A stretch of 64,000 nucleotides of DNA from Leuconostoc fallax KCTC 3537 (GTDB lineage: Bacteria; Bacillota; Bacilli; Lactobacillales; Lactobacillaceae), in contig NZ_AEIZ01000015.1 of the NCBI RefSeq assembly GCF_000165675.1, positions 1 to 64,000 of the forward strand, written 5' to 3'. This document shows positions 1 to 9,100 of this stretch, piece after piece. Each line of letters begins with the position of its first letter. Position 1 is the first letter of the stretch. The notes under the pieces are model-generated. The model made no database searches. It was not told the DNA's origin and saw only the letters and a program-made list of their open reading frames with translations. A program made the position numbers and the translations under genes.

Positions 1-269
1 CTACGTCTACAGAAGAAACAGCATCAAGCTCAAGTTCTGTTTCAGGTAGCGATGCTTCAGCCAAAGCGTGGATTGCTAATAAGGAATCAACAAATTCTTA
101 TAGCGCCCGTAATGGCCAATATATTGGTAAATACCAATTGAGTTCATCATACTTAAATGGTGATTATTCTGCAGCCAACCAAGAAAAGGTTGCGGACAGC
201 TACGTTAGTGATCGTTATGGTTCATGGTCAAATGCCAAGAGCTTCTGGTTAGCTAATGGTTGGTATTAA
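1..269 (+). CDS. Aggregation-promoting factor (Apf)-like surface protein, C-terminal part
   Basis: The reading frame is open from the left edge (codons begin at base 3) and stops at 267-269, so only the last 88 codons are present. A Ser/Thr-rich linker is followed by a compact C-terminal domain with AKAWIANKES, YSARNGQYIGKYQL and a final FWLANGWY. This is the signature of the Apf/LysM-type secreted wall proteins of lactobacilli and Leuconostoc, whose C-terminal domain resembles a small lysozyme-like fold. The family is extracellular and linked to cell shape, aggregation and wall turnover. The signal peptide and any LysM domain would lie outside the window. A strong terminator follows 20 bases downstream. 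Confidence 0.8.
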   Translation, partial: TSTEETASSSSSVSGSDASAKAWIANKESTNSYSARNGQYIGKYQLSSSYLNGDYSAANQEKVADSYVSDRYGSWSNAKSFWLANGWY

Positions 270-288
270 TATTATATAATCCAAGTAT

Positions 289-320
289 AAAAAGGTCGGA
301 CTTAATGTCCGACCTTTTTT
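289..320 (+). terminator. Rho-independent terminator after the Apf-like gene
   Basis: A 12-13 bp stem (AAAAGGTCGGAC with GTCCGACCTTTT) around a short loop is followed by a T run. It is flanked by A and T tracts on both sides, so it can also end the convergent tspO transcript. Confidence 0.85.
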
Positions 321-797
321 AATTGAGTATAGCAGTACCAATCGTCAAGTACGTTGCAAATAGCAACCATAACATATATGGCACTAGTAAGTATCCAGCG
401 TAGCGGTGAATACGATAGGCATATTTCAGAGTGAACATAACCAGCACATCTAAACCTATAATTACCAGTAGTCCCCACCAAAAAGCATTTCCGCCAAAGA
501 AAATAATACTCCAAATAAAATTAACAGCTAATTGAACAACAAACAAGCCAATAAAGCGATTTTGATAACGCTTATTTTTTGTCGCAATGCAATAAAGAAA
601 GCTGTAGCCATCATAAAGTAAAGTAATGGCCAAACAATACCAAAAACATATGAAGGTGGTGATAACACCGGTTGGGTTAAATGATTATACTTAGTTGCAA
701 TGTCACCTGCTAACAATCCAGATAACCAACCAATACCTTCTACAACTAATACAATAATAATAAACTGTACAGTTGCAAGTACCTTGTTATTTTTCAT
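319..797 (-). CDS. tspO: TspO/MBR family membrane protein (frameshifted in this sequence)
   Basis: This encodes a five-helix TspO/MBR (tryptophan-rich sensory protein) homologue. The N-terminal part has VVEGIGWLSGLLAG and LSPPSYVFGIVWPLLYFMM, and the C-terminal part has LAVNFIWSIIFFGGNAFWWG, both typical of the family. The two halves lie in different frames. The break is in the T run at 575-580, and one extra base joins RQK directly to NKRYQNRF, giving a product of the usual ~160 residues. The family binds porphyrins or related tetrapyrroles, but its role in lactic acid bacteria is unclear. It is read toward the convergent Apf terminator. Confidence 0.8.
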
Positions 798-834
798 AAT
801 GACTGTCTACTTTCTCAATGAACCAATGACAATC

Positions 835-1969
835 TCACAGATTAGCCAATACAGCGATAAAATCATCAATTGTTTTTTGCCATGTGATACGTTGCAAATA
901 GTTTCTAGCATCCTGTGTCATTTTTTGCAAACGACGACTTGGTGACGCTATAGCCTTTTCGATAGCTACAGAAAGTTGATATTCATCCAAGTGCGTTGAT
1001 ATATAAGTGTCTTTAGACATAAACCATGGTCCGGAACCTTCAGCAAAGTCAATAACAGGCAATCCAGCACTCATCATCTCAAATGTTACTAATGAGAAGT
1101 TTGTCATAGATGGTGCAATACCAAAATCGTTGTCTCGGTAAAGTTGCAATAACTGTGAATGATTCAACTTCCCTAAATTACGACCATTAATGAATTGGTA
1201 TTGACTGTCTGACCCAAAATAAGAAATTTCTAATTCAATTCCTTTCTTTTTTAGCAGTCGTTGGCTATTATTCAATACCATTTGAATGTAAATGGGCGCT
1301 CGTCTTGGGCTCACCCACTTTGTGTAAACTGCCAACTTAATTTTTTCTTATCTAAATATTGACTAAAATCGCGTTCTTGGAAAGGATATGTTGAGCTATC
1401 AACAGGGAAATTAATGCTTTCAAGTGGACTATTAACCACACAATTTTTTCGATCAAATCAGCACACCATGGACCTAAACTCACCATATGTAAGCCAAGTT
1501 CATACGTTTTTTGGCTAATTGATAACGATCACCATAGGCATAAAAGTAAGGTTCATAATCTTGAACAAAATACATTTTATACCCTTTGAAATTTTTAATC
1601 ACATAAGCGGATTCCCATAATGTTGCAATCCAAATATCAGATTGATGTCGTTCTAAATCATTAATACCTAAACAAGTCCCTTGATATCCAGGGCAATTAA
1701 ACGCTGCGTTCTCTTCCATTTCTTCAACAGGCTGTTCAACATAACTTAAATAATAGACTTGGTAACCTTGCTTACTCAACGCTGTTCCAAGATGCAACAT
1801 CGTTGTCTGTCCACCGTCAAAAGCAATAATACCCGTCGTGACAAACGTCACCGATTGATACTGCTTTTTTGTATTTTGAATCACTGGATCTGAATTAAAA
1901 TAAGGCATAATATCATCATAAACATGAATATCACCTTGCGGCACATCGACTACCTTTTTTATCAGACAT
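835..1969 (-). CDS. WsaF-like glycosyltransferase (several frameshifts in this sequence)
   Basis: The predicted product is a GT4-type glycosyltransferase of the WsaF/rhamnosyltransferase kind. The N-terminal domain contains VTFVTTGIIAFDGGQ and a WESAYVIKNFKGYKMYFVQ stretch. The C-terminal Rossmann domain has SGLP-type nucleotide-sugar contacts (FGIAPSMTNFSLVTFEMMSA). The frame is broken four times, always in six-base A/T runs: 1341-1346, 1444-1449, 1507-1512 and 1955-1960. One added base at each of the first three restores a continuous protein. The fourth needs one base fewer (or two more) to connect the ATG at 1969, which has a GGGAG ribosome site, to the body. The acceptor is not evident; a wall polysaccharide is an inference. 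Four breaks make a real pseudogene possible. Confidence 0.65.
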
Positions 1970-2082
1970 TTGTTCTCCCTTCACTACAATCATCCTATAT
2001 CATTTATAAGTTTCCTTGTTTTTATCTTAACTCTATTTAAGTCAAATAACAAAAGAGACGATTTCAGCCACTTAAACCATAT

Positions 2083-2132
2083 AAAAAGACTAATAAATCC
2101 TAATTATTCAAGGATATTCATTAGTCTTTTTA
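2083..2132 (-). terminator. Terminator of the ykoEDC operon (bidirectional)
   Basis: A long imperfect stem (AAAAAGACTAATGAATATCC against GGATTTATTAGTCTTTTT) with A/T tracts on both ends lies 40 bases beyond the stop of the EcfT gene. It is symmetrical enough to work on either strand. Confidence 0.8.
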
Positions 2133-2172
2133 TGAGTATTATCATATTTTAATCTCATTTAAAGAGACTTAA

Positions 2173-2841
2173 TTACCACAACTTAATCACAAACAGACAA
2201 ATTTGTAGCGCTATCATAATAAATAAAATAATTAGCCAGCCCGCTATTTTTGTCGGTAATAATTGATAATAGCTCCTTGATTCTCCTTCTTCAAAACCAT
2301 GTGATGTCATAGCCATAGCTAGATTATTAGACCATACTAAAGCTTGGCTAATCGCCTTAAAGTACAAAATTGGTGACCAAAAACTGAGCACTTGTCCTCG
2401 CATTAATGCTACTGCTCGCGTTGTTTTAACAGCCGTAATAACTTTAGGAATGAAATTAAAAGCTCCAAGAATACCATAAACAAAGGTAGCTGACATTTTA
2501 GCATTTTGTTCCAACGCTCTCAATAGTTTATATAGCACCATCGTTTCCATAAAGGCTGCACCCATAAAAATATAAGCCCACACACGCGTTGTCATGACTA
2601 AAGCAAAATGTAAACGATCAGCGCTATCACCTCTACCGAAAAAATAGAAAGATGTAAATGATCCCAAGGCTGGTAAAATCGACATCATGGTCAAACGAAC
2701 TAATGTCTTAATTGGACATTTTACCAGAATCAAAATCATAATACTGATCACAATTAGCGCCATATTCACGACGACGGAATGTGTAAAAGCAATTTCAACG
2801 GAGATGAGCAGAACTAATAACAACTTCTGTGATTCATTCAT
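2173..2841 (-). CDS. ykoC: ECF transporter T component, YkoC-like (thiamine precursor importer)
   Basis: This is a hydrophobic EcfT/CbiQ-family protein of about 222 residues. The start is the ATG at 2841 because it overlaps the stop of the upstream ATPase gene in an ATGA arrangement. It has several membrane helices and the family's coupling region with Ala-Arg-Gly-like motifs (ALMRGQ, MAMTSHGF), which contact the two ATPase domains. The order substrate-binding YkoE, double ATPase YkoD, then EcfT YkoC on one transcript behind a TPP riboswitch matches the ykoEDC system of Firmicutes, an importer of hydroxymethylpyrimidine-type thiamine precursors. It acts in the cytoplasmic membrane. A strong terminator follows. 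Confidence 0.85.
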   Translation of the reverse strand: MNESQKLLLVLLISVEIAFTHSVVVNMALIVISIMILILVKCPIKTLVRLTMMSILPALGSFTSFYFFGRGDSADRLHFALVMTTRVWAYIFMGAAFMETMVLYKLLRALEQNAKMSATFVYGILGAFNFIPKVITAVKTTRAVALMRGQVLSFWSPILYFKAISQALVWSNNLAMAMTSHGFEEGESRSYYQLLPTKIAGWLIILFIMIALQICLFVIKLW

Positions 2842-4236
2842 GAGGCTACCTGCTGACAATAGTGCAAACCATTTTTATCAAAATGCACGTGATAATCAAT
2901 ATAAGGTAACAGATTATGCGTTTGATGTGAAATCATGATAATGCTCTGATGTAATAATGCAGTTGTGTATTGTAATAATGACATTAATACATGAATAGAA
3001 TGCTCATCTAGACCTGCTAATGGCTCATCCATTAATAAAGTTTCTGGTGCAATAATCATCATAATTAAGATTTGTAATTTTTTTGCTGACCACCTGATAA
3101 CTCATAGACTGAATGATGAGATAATCCAATTAAATTTAATTTTTCGACTGCATCGGCTATCACTTCAGCTGTCCAGTAATCACTACGATGGCTATGTTGT
3201 TGTGCTTGTTCGATTTCCTCGGCAACAGTAATATTTAGAAACTGTTGGCTCGCATTTTGAAACACCATTCCAACTCGTCTTGCATGATGTTTTAATTTGA
3301 TACGATGCAGTGGAACGTCTTGATAGGTTAAATCACCAGAATATGCCTGTAATTTAGCCATTGCCCGTAATAAACTTGATTTACCAATACCATTTGGTCC
3401 AGTAATCAATGTTATTTTACCCTTTGGCCATACTAAATCCGTATTTTCGAGTATCCTTTGATTGCCATTACTTAAACCCATATGTTGCATTTGAAAAATA
3501 TTTTGATTAAATGGTGCATTATCTACACGATTCTGTTGCTGCGTTGACTTAAAAAATCACCCCATGCAGCATCAGCAACTCGTTCTAGTTGCTGATTTTC
3601 CATATGATATAAATGCGTGATGAGCGTATCATAATTACTTTTATCATGATCGGATACTAAAATGCCGTGTCCTTCGTCGACTAATTTTTTGAGTACCAAC
3701 TGTAATTCTCGACGATGTATCGGGTCAACTGCCGCAAATGGTTCATCTAATAAAATTATTTCAGCACCTAATGCTAATGTTTCAGCAAGTGCAACTTTTT
3801 GTAATTCACCACCCGATAACTGTGACAACTGGCGGTGCTGCAATGACGCTATACCAACCGATTGAAGCGCTTGATCAATTCGTTTATCTATTTCTTCTGC
3901 AGCTAACGACAAATTTTCGAGTGCAAAAATCATTTCATCTCTAACATTGTCCATCGCAAACTGCTGTTCAGGATGTTGAAATAATATAGCGATTTGTGGC
4001 GCGCGTTGATTCGCTTTTATCGAGTGAACAGCAAGACCATCTAATGTCACTGCACTACTTAACACCCCGCCGTATTTTGGATACAGACCGGCAAGTGCCA
4101 TCATTAAAGTCGATTTCCCACATCCCGAAGGGCCAACTAACAAAGCAAATTGCTTACTCTCCAGCTCAAAATCAACGTCCTTCAAAATAATTTGATTGTC
4201 ATATTGAATACTTAGCTGATGTGTTTCTAATTTCAT
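2838..4236 (-). CDS. ykoD: YkoD-like double ABC ATPase of an ECF transporter (two frameshifts in this sequence)
   Basis: This is a single long gene with two ABC ATPase domains, as in YkoD. Domain 1 has the Walker A GPSGCGKST, signature LSGGELQK and Walker B ILLDEPFA. Domain 2 has Walker A GPNGIGKSS, signature LSGGQQ and LLMDEPLAGLDE. It is broken twice: at 3551-3556, where one added base turns the apparent end of domain 1 into a Gln-rich linker running straight into domain 2, and at 3078-3084, just after the second LSGGQQ. Read without the repair it looks like three fragments. The start at ATG 4236 is preferred over the TTG at 4248, which abuts the AAAG ribosome site. It powers the YkoE/YkoC importer. 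Confidence 0.85.
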
Positions 4237-4277
4237 ACCTACAGTCAACTTTCTTTAATCACATTCAATACCAACGT

Positions 4278-4858
4278 TCACTTCAACAATTTTGACTTTT
4301 CTAATAAGCGAACAATCCAGTAAACTAATACGCCTGCAAAAAAGCCAACTGAAATCCAACGCACAATAAACAAACCAATTAACATACCTATATTCAATTG
4401 TAGGTAGCCATCATGAAACAATGACCAAAAAAGGTTACGGCAGTTCCCGTTAATGTTGATAAAATCAATCCTAATTTCCAACTTTTATAACCCGTTAATG
4501 TAAAACCAAGTTCCGAACCAATCCCTTGAATAAATCCTGAAATAATTGTCGCAACACCCCAATAGCCACCCAATAAAGCTTCACCAGTGGCTGCTAATAT
4601 TTCACCAATCAAGCCAGCACCTACTCTTTTAAGTAAGTAACTCGCTAATGGCGCAGCCATCATCCATGGCCCGATTGTAATAGCAATTGCATAGGGATGT
4701 AGTCCCATTGGGACTAACACCGCATCTAGCGCTGCATAAATCGGATCCATAATAAAATAAATGACACCGAATCCAATCCCGATTAAAGCCATCAAAATGA
4801 CTTCTCTAAGTGACCATTTGTACGCCCTTGATGTTTGTACTGCTTCTGAATTTTCCAT
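4278..4858 (-). CDS. ykoE: YkoE-like S component for thiamine precursor uptake (frameshifted in this sequence)
   Basis: This is an integral membrane protein of about 190 residues of the YkoE family, the substrate-binding subunit for hydroxymethylpyrimidine/thiamine precursors. The first part (WSLREVILMALIGIGFGVIY, GGYWGVATIISGFIQGIGSE) and the last part (WSLFHDGYLQLNIG) are in different frames. Adding one base to the A run at 4427-4432 joins them through TFFWSLFHDG. It is the first gene behind the minus-strand TPP riboswitch, which supports the substrate class. The ATG at 4858 follows a CTAGGAGGAG-type ribosome site. Confidence 0.87.
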
Positions 4859-4929
4859 AATCTCCTACTCCTCCTAGAGAAAGAGGTCCTTATGTATCAA
4901 TAAATTGCCCGATGACTAAATCAACGTAA

Positions 4930-4966
4930 AAAGCCATCTATTGCAAAAGAAAAATGCAACAGACGG
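4930..4966 (-). terminator. Attenuator terminator of the ykoE TPP riboswitch
   Basis: On the minus strand a stem (GCCGTCTGTTGCA with TGCAATAGATGGC) followed by TTTTT sits between the TPP aptamer and the ykoE ribosome site, as expected for control by premature termination. Confidence 0.8.
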
Positions 4967-4984
4967 CACTAAAAACCAATCTAG

Positions 4985-5058
4985 CTTATCTTCCTTCGCA
5001 GGTATTAACCTACAGGTTCAATGGGTATTATCTCAACCTTACGGTACCCCAGATAAAT
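4985..5058 (-). promoter_or_regulatory. TPP riboswitch (THI element) of ykoEDC
   Basis: The minus strand carries the conserved TPP aptamer parts in order: GGGGTACC, GTTGAGATAATACCC, TGAACCTG, TTAATACCTGCGAAGGAAG. Thiamine pyrophosphate binding would favour the downstream terminator at 4930-4966 and switch the importer off. Confidence 0.95.
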
Positions 5059-5075
5059 AATTTAACTACGACGTT

Positions 5076-5104
5076 AGTATAAGTTATCCTTTTTCCTAAA
5101 TCAA
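5076..5104 (-). promoter_or_regulatory. Promoter of ykoEDC
   Basis: On the minus strand TTGATT (5099-5104) and TATACT (5076-5081) are 17 bases apart, directly upstream of the TPP aptamer. Confidence 0.75.
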
Positions 5105-5146
5105 GAACTTTTTTATCCTTCCATTCAAAATCGTTCAGAAAAGTAT

Positions 5147-5176
5147 TTGCAATAAATGATGAAGTTATGCTATGCT
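5147..5176 (+). promoter_or_regulatory. Promoter of the tenA-thiDEM operon
   Basis: TTGCAA (5147-5152) and TATGCT (5171-5176) with an 18-base spacer lie just ahead of the plus-strand TPP aptamer. Confidence 0.65.
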
Positions 5177-5202
5177 AACGTCATTAAAAATAATAATATG
5201 CT

Positions 5203-5289
5203 GTCCACTAGGGGTGCCATTTTGGCTGAGATGATGTAAAGTCAATCCCTTTGAACCTGATCTAGTCAATACTAGCGTAGGAAAGTGGT
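5203..5289 (+). promoter_or_regulatory. TPP riboswitch (THI element) of tenA-thiDEM
   Basis: The conserved blocks are present in order: GGGGTGCC, GGCTGAGATG, a CCCTTTGAACCTGATCT core and AATACTAGCGTAGGAA. A CCACT/AGTGG helix closes the aptamer. It is a second, independent TPP aptamer, back to back with the one on the other strand. Confidence 0.95.
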
Positions 5290-5304
5290 ATTCTGATAAA
5301 AGAT

Positions 5305-5350
5305 ACCTTTTTTTACTTAGATTTCACCTAGGTAAAGAAGGTTTTTTATT
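5305..5350 (+). terminator. Attenuator terminator of the tenA TPP riboswitch
   Basis: A long stem (ACCTTTTTTTACTTAG with CTAGGTAAAGAAGGT, one bulge) is followed by TTTTTT, between the aptamer and the tenA ribosome site. Confidence 0.75.
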
Positions 5351-5381
5351 TGTATTCTACTAGTGGCAGCTAGGAGGATTT

Positions 5382-6092
5382 ATGTTTTCAGATGAACTAA
5401 AACTAGCAGCAGCGCCTATTATGGCGGAAATTCACAAACATCCATTTGTACAAGGTATTACAAATGGGCACGTCGACAAAGCGGCACTTATTTTTTATGT
5501 ACAGCAAGATTATCAGTACTTAAGTGAATTCATTAAAATTTATGCTAATGCTATTACAAAACTAACCGATCGTAATGAAATGACCTTTTTTGCCAATTCA
5601 ATTGATTTTATTTTGAATAGTGAAATACATCCCCATCATGTCTTTTGCGATGTGGCAGGTGTTCAGTACGAAGATTTACAACACGCTACCCCAGCACCCA
5701 AAGCCTATTTATATGAATCACATATGTATCGAGCAGCTGACACGGGTTCTCTCATGAATATTCTGGCTGCCTTTCTGCCTTGCCCTTGGACTTACGGTGA
5801 AATCGCCCGTCAACAAGTTGCTCAAAACGCTAACACTGATGATAATCCATTTAAAAGTTGGATTGATTTTTATGCCGGTACGGAAAATGACGCTGATGAA
5901 TCCTTATCAAAACGGGTCTTTAGCTGGATCGACCGCCTCGCTTCAGAAGCAACATCTGAGCAAAGAACTCAGGCAAAACAATTTTTCCTAAAGAGTTGTG
6001 AACTAGAGTGGCAATTCTGGGAACAGGCTTTCTATCAACAAGATTGGCATTTTAAATCAATCATTAGTCAACCCGAGGCACAACAATCATGA
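5382..6092 (+). CDS. tenA: Aminopyrimidine aminohydrolase / thiaminase II TenA
   Basis: This 236-residue TenA-family protein hydrolyses base-degraded thiamine pyrimidines to hydroxymethylpyrimidine and can split thiamine. The catalytic cysteine motif LPCPWTYGEIA is present near residue 133, and the C-terminal CELEWQFWEQAF motif carries the usual active-site Glu. An AGGAGG ribosome site lies 5 bases before the ATG. It heads the plus-strand TPP-controlled operon and overlaps thiD by four bases (ATGA), which fits a salvage pathway that makes the pyrimidine half of thiamine. Confidence 0.93.
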   Translation: MFSDELKLAAAPIMAEIHKHPFVQGITNGHVDKAALIFYVQQDYQYLSEFIKIYANAITKLTDRNEMTFFANSIDFILNSEIHPHHVFCDVAGVQYEDLQHATPAPKAYLYESHMYRAADTGSLMNILAAFLPCPWTYGEIARQQVAQNANTDDNPFKSWIDFYAGTENDADESLSKRVFSWIDRLASEATSEQRTQAKQFFLKSCELEWQFWEQAFYQQDWHFKSIISQPEAQQS

Positions 6093-6900
6093 AACAATAT
6101 CCTCAAGCGCTAACGATTGCCGGCACCGATTCGGGTGGTGGTGCTGGTATTCAAGCTGATATTAAAACAATGCAAGCTTGCCATGTATTTAGTACTAATG
6201 TGGTTGTTGCGGTTACCGCTCAAAACACGCTGGACGTGCAAAAAGCCTTTGCACTCCCCACCGATATGGTGGATGCGCAGTTCGCCTCTATCTATGAGGA
6301 TTTTGATATTAAAGCGGCCAAAACCGGTATGCTAGCTGATGCTGAACACGTTGCCTGTGTTGTGCAAAATATTAAAAAATATCATATACAACCACTAATT
6401 GTTGATCCTGTCATGGTTGCCAAGGGCGGTACACGTTTATTATCTAAAGATGCTATAGATTCTGTCATTCATGATCTCATTCCCTTAGCGACTATTGTGA
6501 CACCTAATCTTCCTGAAGCAGAAGCCATTACTAATATGACAATCAAAAATCATGAAGATACACGTACTGCAGCTAAAAAATTGCTAGTATGGGGGCTAAA
6601 AACGTCATCATCAAAGGTGGCCATCAAGACAGTGATATTATTTCTGACTATGTACTACTATCAGACGGGACTGACTTTTGGATGGCAAGTCCAAAGGTTG
6701 ACACAATTCGAACACATGGTACAGGCGACACTTTATCTTCAGCCATTGCTAGCGCGCTGGCTAAAGGCGATACCATCCCATCAGCAATTCGTTTTGGGAA
6801 GTCTTTTATCGAAACAATCATTCAACAAGATATTATTGTTGGCCATGGACACGGACCATTAAATCATTGGAAAATGGCAGGTACCCCAAATGAAATTTAA
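6089..6900 (+). CDS. thiD: Hydroxymethylpyrimidine/phosphomethylpyrimidine kinase ThiD (frameshifted in this sequence)
   Basis: ThiD phosphorylates hydroxymethylpyrimidine and its monophosphate. The N-terminal half has AGTDSGGGAGIQADIKTMQ and VDPVMVAKGG. The C-terminal half has VIIKGGHQ and the ribokinase-fold anion hole and base HGTGDTLSSAIAS. The halves are in different frames, broken in the A run at 6575-6580. One added base gives a continuous AAKKIASMGAKNVIIKGG and a normal length of about 270 residues. The stop overlaps the thiE start. Confidence 0.92.
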
Positions 6901-7537
6901 TAAGGCTATTTTAGATATGTATTTAGTTGCTGGAACACAAAACGTTCATGGTAATATTGATTCTTTTTTATCCCAATTAGAAGCAGCTTGCCGTCACGGC
7001 ATTACAGCATTTCAGTACCGTGAAAAAGGTCCTAGCGCTTTATCTGGTACAAGAAAACTTGAAATCGGACGCTTAGCACATGATATCACTCAGAAATACC
7101 ATGTTCCTTTTATTGTTGATGACGATATTGAACTCGCCAATCAATTAAACGCAGATGGTCTTCATGTCGGGCAAAACGATACTGATATTTCACAAGTTTT
7201 GCAAGATGCGCATAACATGTTTGTTGGTTTATCCATCAACACAAAAGATGAATTACATGATGCTCAAAAGGTGTCTGGTATTGCCTACCTAGGTATCGGT
7301 CCTATTTTTTCCACCCAAAGTAAACGCGATGCAGCACCAGCAATCGGAACACAAAATCTCCACCAACTATCCCAAGCAACAGATTTACCAACGGTAGCAA
7401 TTGGCGGTATTAATGAACATAATGTTCAATCAGTAAGACAGGCACCAGTTGATGGCGTTGCAGTCATTTCAGCAATCATGAATAGTAGCAATGTTGCAGC
7501 AACCATATATCAGTTAAAAGGAAAATCATTATTATGA
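6890..7537 (+). CDS. thiE: Thiamine-phosphate synthase ThiE
   Basis: This 215-residue TIM-barrel enzyme joins HMP-PP and hydroxyethylthiazole phosphate to give thiamine phosphate. Visible family motifs are FQYREKG, FIVDDDIELA, DGLHVGQND, YLGIGPIFSTQSK and the phosphate-binding VAIGGI. It overlaps the end of thiD by 11 bases and the start of thiM by four, so translation of the operon is coupled. It is the central step of the locus. Confidence 0.94.
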   Translation: MKFNKAILDMYLVAGTQNVHGNIDSFLSQLEAACRHGITAFQYREKGPSALSGTRKLEIGRLAHDITQKYHVPFIVDDDIELANQLNADGLHVGQNDTDISQVLQDAHNMFVGLSINTKDELHDAQKVSGIAYLGIGPIFSTQSKRDAAPAIGTQNLHQLSQATDLPTVAIGGINEHNVQSVRQAPVDGVAVISAIMNSSNVAATIYQLKGKSLL

Positions 7538-8318
7538 CACTGACCATCGAAAAATCAGAACCACTAATCCTATCATCCTTAATGTTGCTAATATGGTAAC
7601 ACCTCAACACGTTGCTGATGCCATTAATTTTATTGGGGGTTCGCCCATCATGTTCACAGATCCTCGTGAAGCTGGCGATCTTACCGGTATTTCTAACGCT
7701 TTAGTTCTTAATCTAGGTTCCACAAATCCTGAAGCATTCAAGAGTGTCATCAGCAGTGGCCGGGAAGCAAATAAAAAGGACATCCCAGTGGTTGTCGATC
7801 CTGTTGCTATTGGTGCTTCCAAAATAAGAGATACTAATTTTAAATTACTGAGCGAAAGCGTAAAAATCGCTGCCATTCGAGGAAATATCAGTGAAATTGC
7901 ACATATCGCTGATGTTGCTTGGGCTAGCAAAGGCATTGATGCTGGGCAAGATTCTGGTGATAAAATAGCTATTGCCAAAACTGCAGCTATTAAGACCGGC
8001 GCCTTTATTATCATATCCGGTGAACAAGATATTGTAACCGACGGGCATAGCGTTTTTATCATTCAAAATGGTAATCCACAATTTGCAACCAATGTCGGTG
8101 CTGGTGATATGCTAGACGGTATTATCGGCGTTGCATTGGCAACAGAGTTCAACTTAGAGTCCTGCGCTTTCGGTACTGCTCTGCTATCAGTTGCCGGTGA
8201 AATCGCTGCTCAAGAGTATCCTAATCAACCTTATTCTTTCTTTAATGCAGTCTTTGATACCCTAGCACAACTCGATGATACAACATTTCAAAAGTACGCA
8301 AAAATTATACAAGAATAA
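7534..8318 (+). CDS. thiM: Hydroxyethylthiazole kinase ThiM (frameshifted near its start in this sequence)
   Basis: ThiM phosphorylates the thiazole alcohol for ThiE. Family motifs include NFIGGSPIMF, VVDPVAIGASKIR, RGNISEIA and the C-terminal NVGAGDMLDGIIG. The ATG at 7534 overlaps the thiE stop, but its frame closes after a few dozen codons. One added base in the A run at 7550-7554 gives MTLTIEKIRTTNPIILNVAN, which reads into the conserved body. No ThiG/ThiS/ThiC genes are in the operon, so this looks like salvage rather than de novo synthesis. Confidence 0.9.
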
Positions 8319-8320
8319 AT

Positions 8321-8363
8321 AAAAAAGCAATGATGAACCATTATAATTCATTATCGCTTTTTT
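8321..8363 (+). terminator. Bidirectional terminator between thiM and the SDR gene
   Basis: AAAAAAGCAATGATGAA pairs with TTCATTATCGCTTTTTT around a short loop. A and T tracts on both sides suit both convergent transcripts. Confidence 0.8.
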
Positions 8364-9099
8364 ATTTTACGGTCCAGCCACCATCAATCGGTACTACTGA
8401 ACCATTAATATAATCTGCTTGAGGACTAGTTAAAAAGAGTGTTAAATGCGCAACTTCTTCGGGTTTCGCCCATCGCCCAGCTGGCGTTTCATCAGCAACT
8501 TGTTTTGCCATTTCACCGCCATTTTCAAAATCTTTATGATTCATGGGTGTTTGAATCGCACCAGGTGCAATTGCATTAGCATGAATCCCCTTATGAGCAT
8601 AATCATATGTTAATTGTTTTGTATATCCTGCAATCGCATGTTTGGTCATTGTGTAACCTGCCCCACCGCCACCAGCAACCAGTCCTGCAATGGAGGACAT
8701 ATTAATAATATGACCATAGCCATTAGCTAACATGCCAGGTAGCACACTGTTAGATAAGATAAACATCGGCGTTAAATTAGTTGCAATCATATCTTGCCAA
8801 GATGCATAACTTGTTTCTAATGAAGGCGTATAATCATCTAGCTTACCAGCAGTATTCAACAAAATATCAATATGAGATACTTGCTGTACAATAGCTGCTG
8901 CTATTTCAGATAATTTCTGATGATCTGTTATATCTAACTTGTAGCTGGTTAATTGTGCATGTTCTATCGGAATATTTTGACGGTCTATTGCAAAAACATT
9001 TGCGCCCGCTTCTAAATATAATTTTAGTTGTTCTAATCCAATACCTGACGCTGCACCGGTTATCAGAACATTTTGATTTGAATAATTTTGATCTATCAT
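8362..9099 (-). CDS. Short-chain dehydrogenase/reductase (FabG-like)
   Basis: This is a 245-residue classical SDR. The cofactor motif TGAASGIG lies near residue 15, NMSSIAG and the catalytic YTMTK near residue 150, and the C-terminal YINGSVVPIDGGW is typical. An acidic residue after the second strand (AIDRQN) suggests NAD(H) preference. The substrate cannot be read from sequence; 3-oxoacyl-ACP or diacetyl/acetoin reductases are the usual labels. It begins one base after the queT stop with only a weak ribosome site, so it is probably cotranscribed and translationally coupled with queT, under the same preQ1 leader. A shared terminator follows. Confidence 0.85.
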   Translation of the reverse strand: MIDQNYSNQNVLITGAASGIGLEQLKLYLEAGANVFAIDRQNIPIEHAQLTSYKLDITDHQKLSEIAAAIVQQVSHIDILLNTAGKLDDYTPSLETSYASWQDMIATNLTPMFILSNSVLPGMLANGYGHIINMSSIAGLVAGGGGAGYTMTKHAIAGYTKQLTYDYAHKGIHANAIAPGAIQTPMNHKDFENGGEMAKQVADETPAGRWAKPEEVAHLTLFLTSPQADYINGSVVPIDGGWTVK

Positions 9100-9100
9100 C

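Noticed and set aside
700-945. Plus-strand frame between tspO and the glycosyltransferase gene
   Set aside because: It lies over the start of tspO and the end of the glycosyltransferase gene on the other strand, with no ribosome site.
1970-2152. Plus-strand 60-codon frame before the glycosyltransferase gene
   Set aside because: It is AT-rich, runs through the terminator at 2083-2132 and has no ribosome site.
7604-8062. Minus-strand frame of 152 codons opposite thiM
   Set aside because: It is the shadow of a conserved gene and has no ribosome site or recognisable domain.
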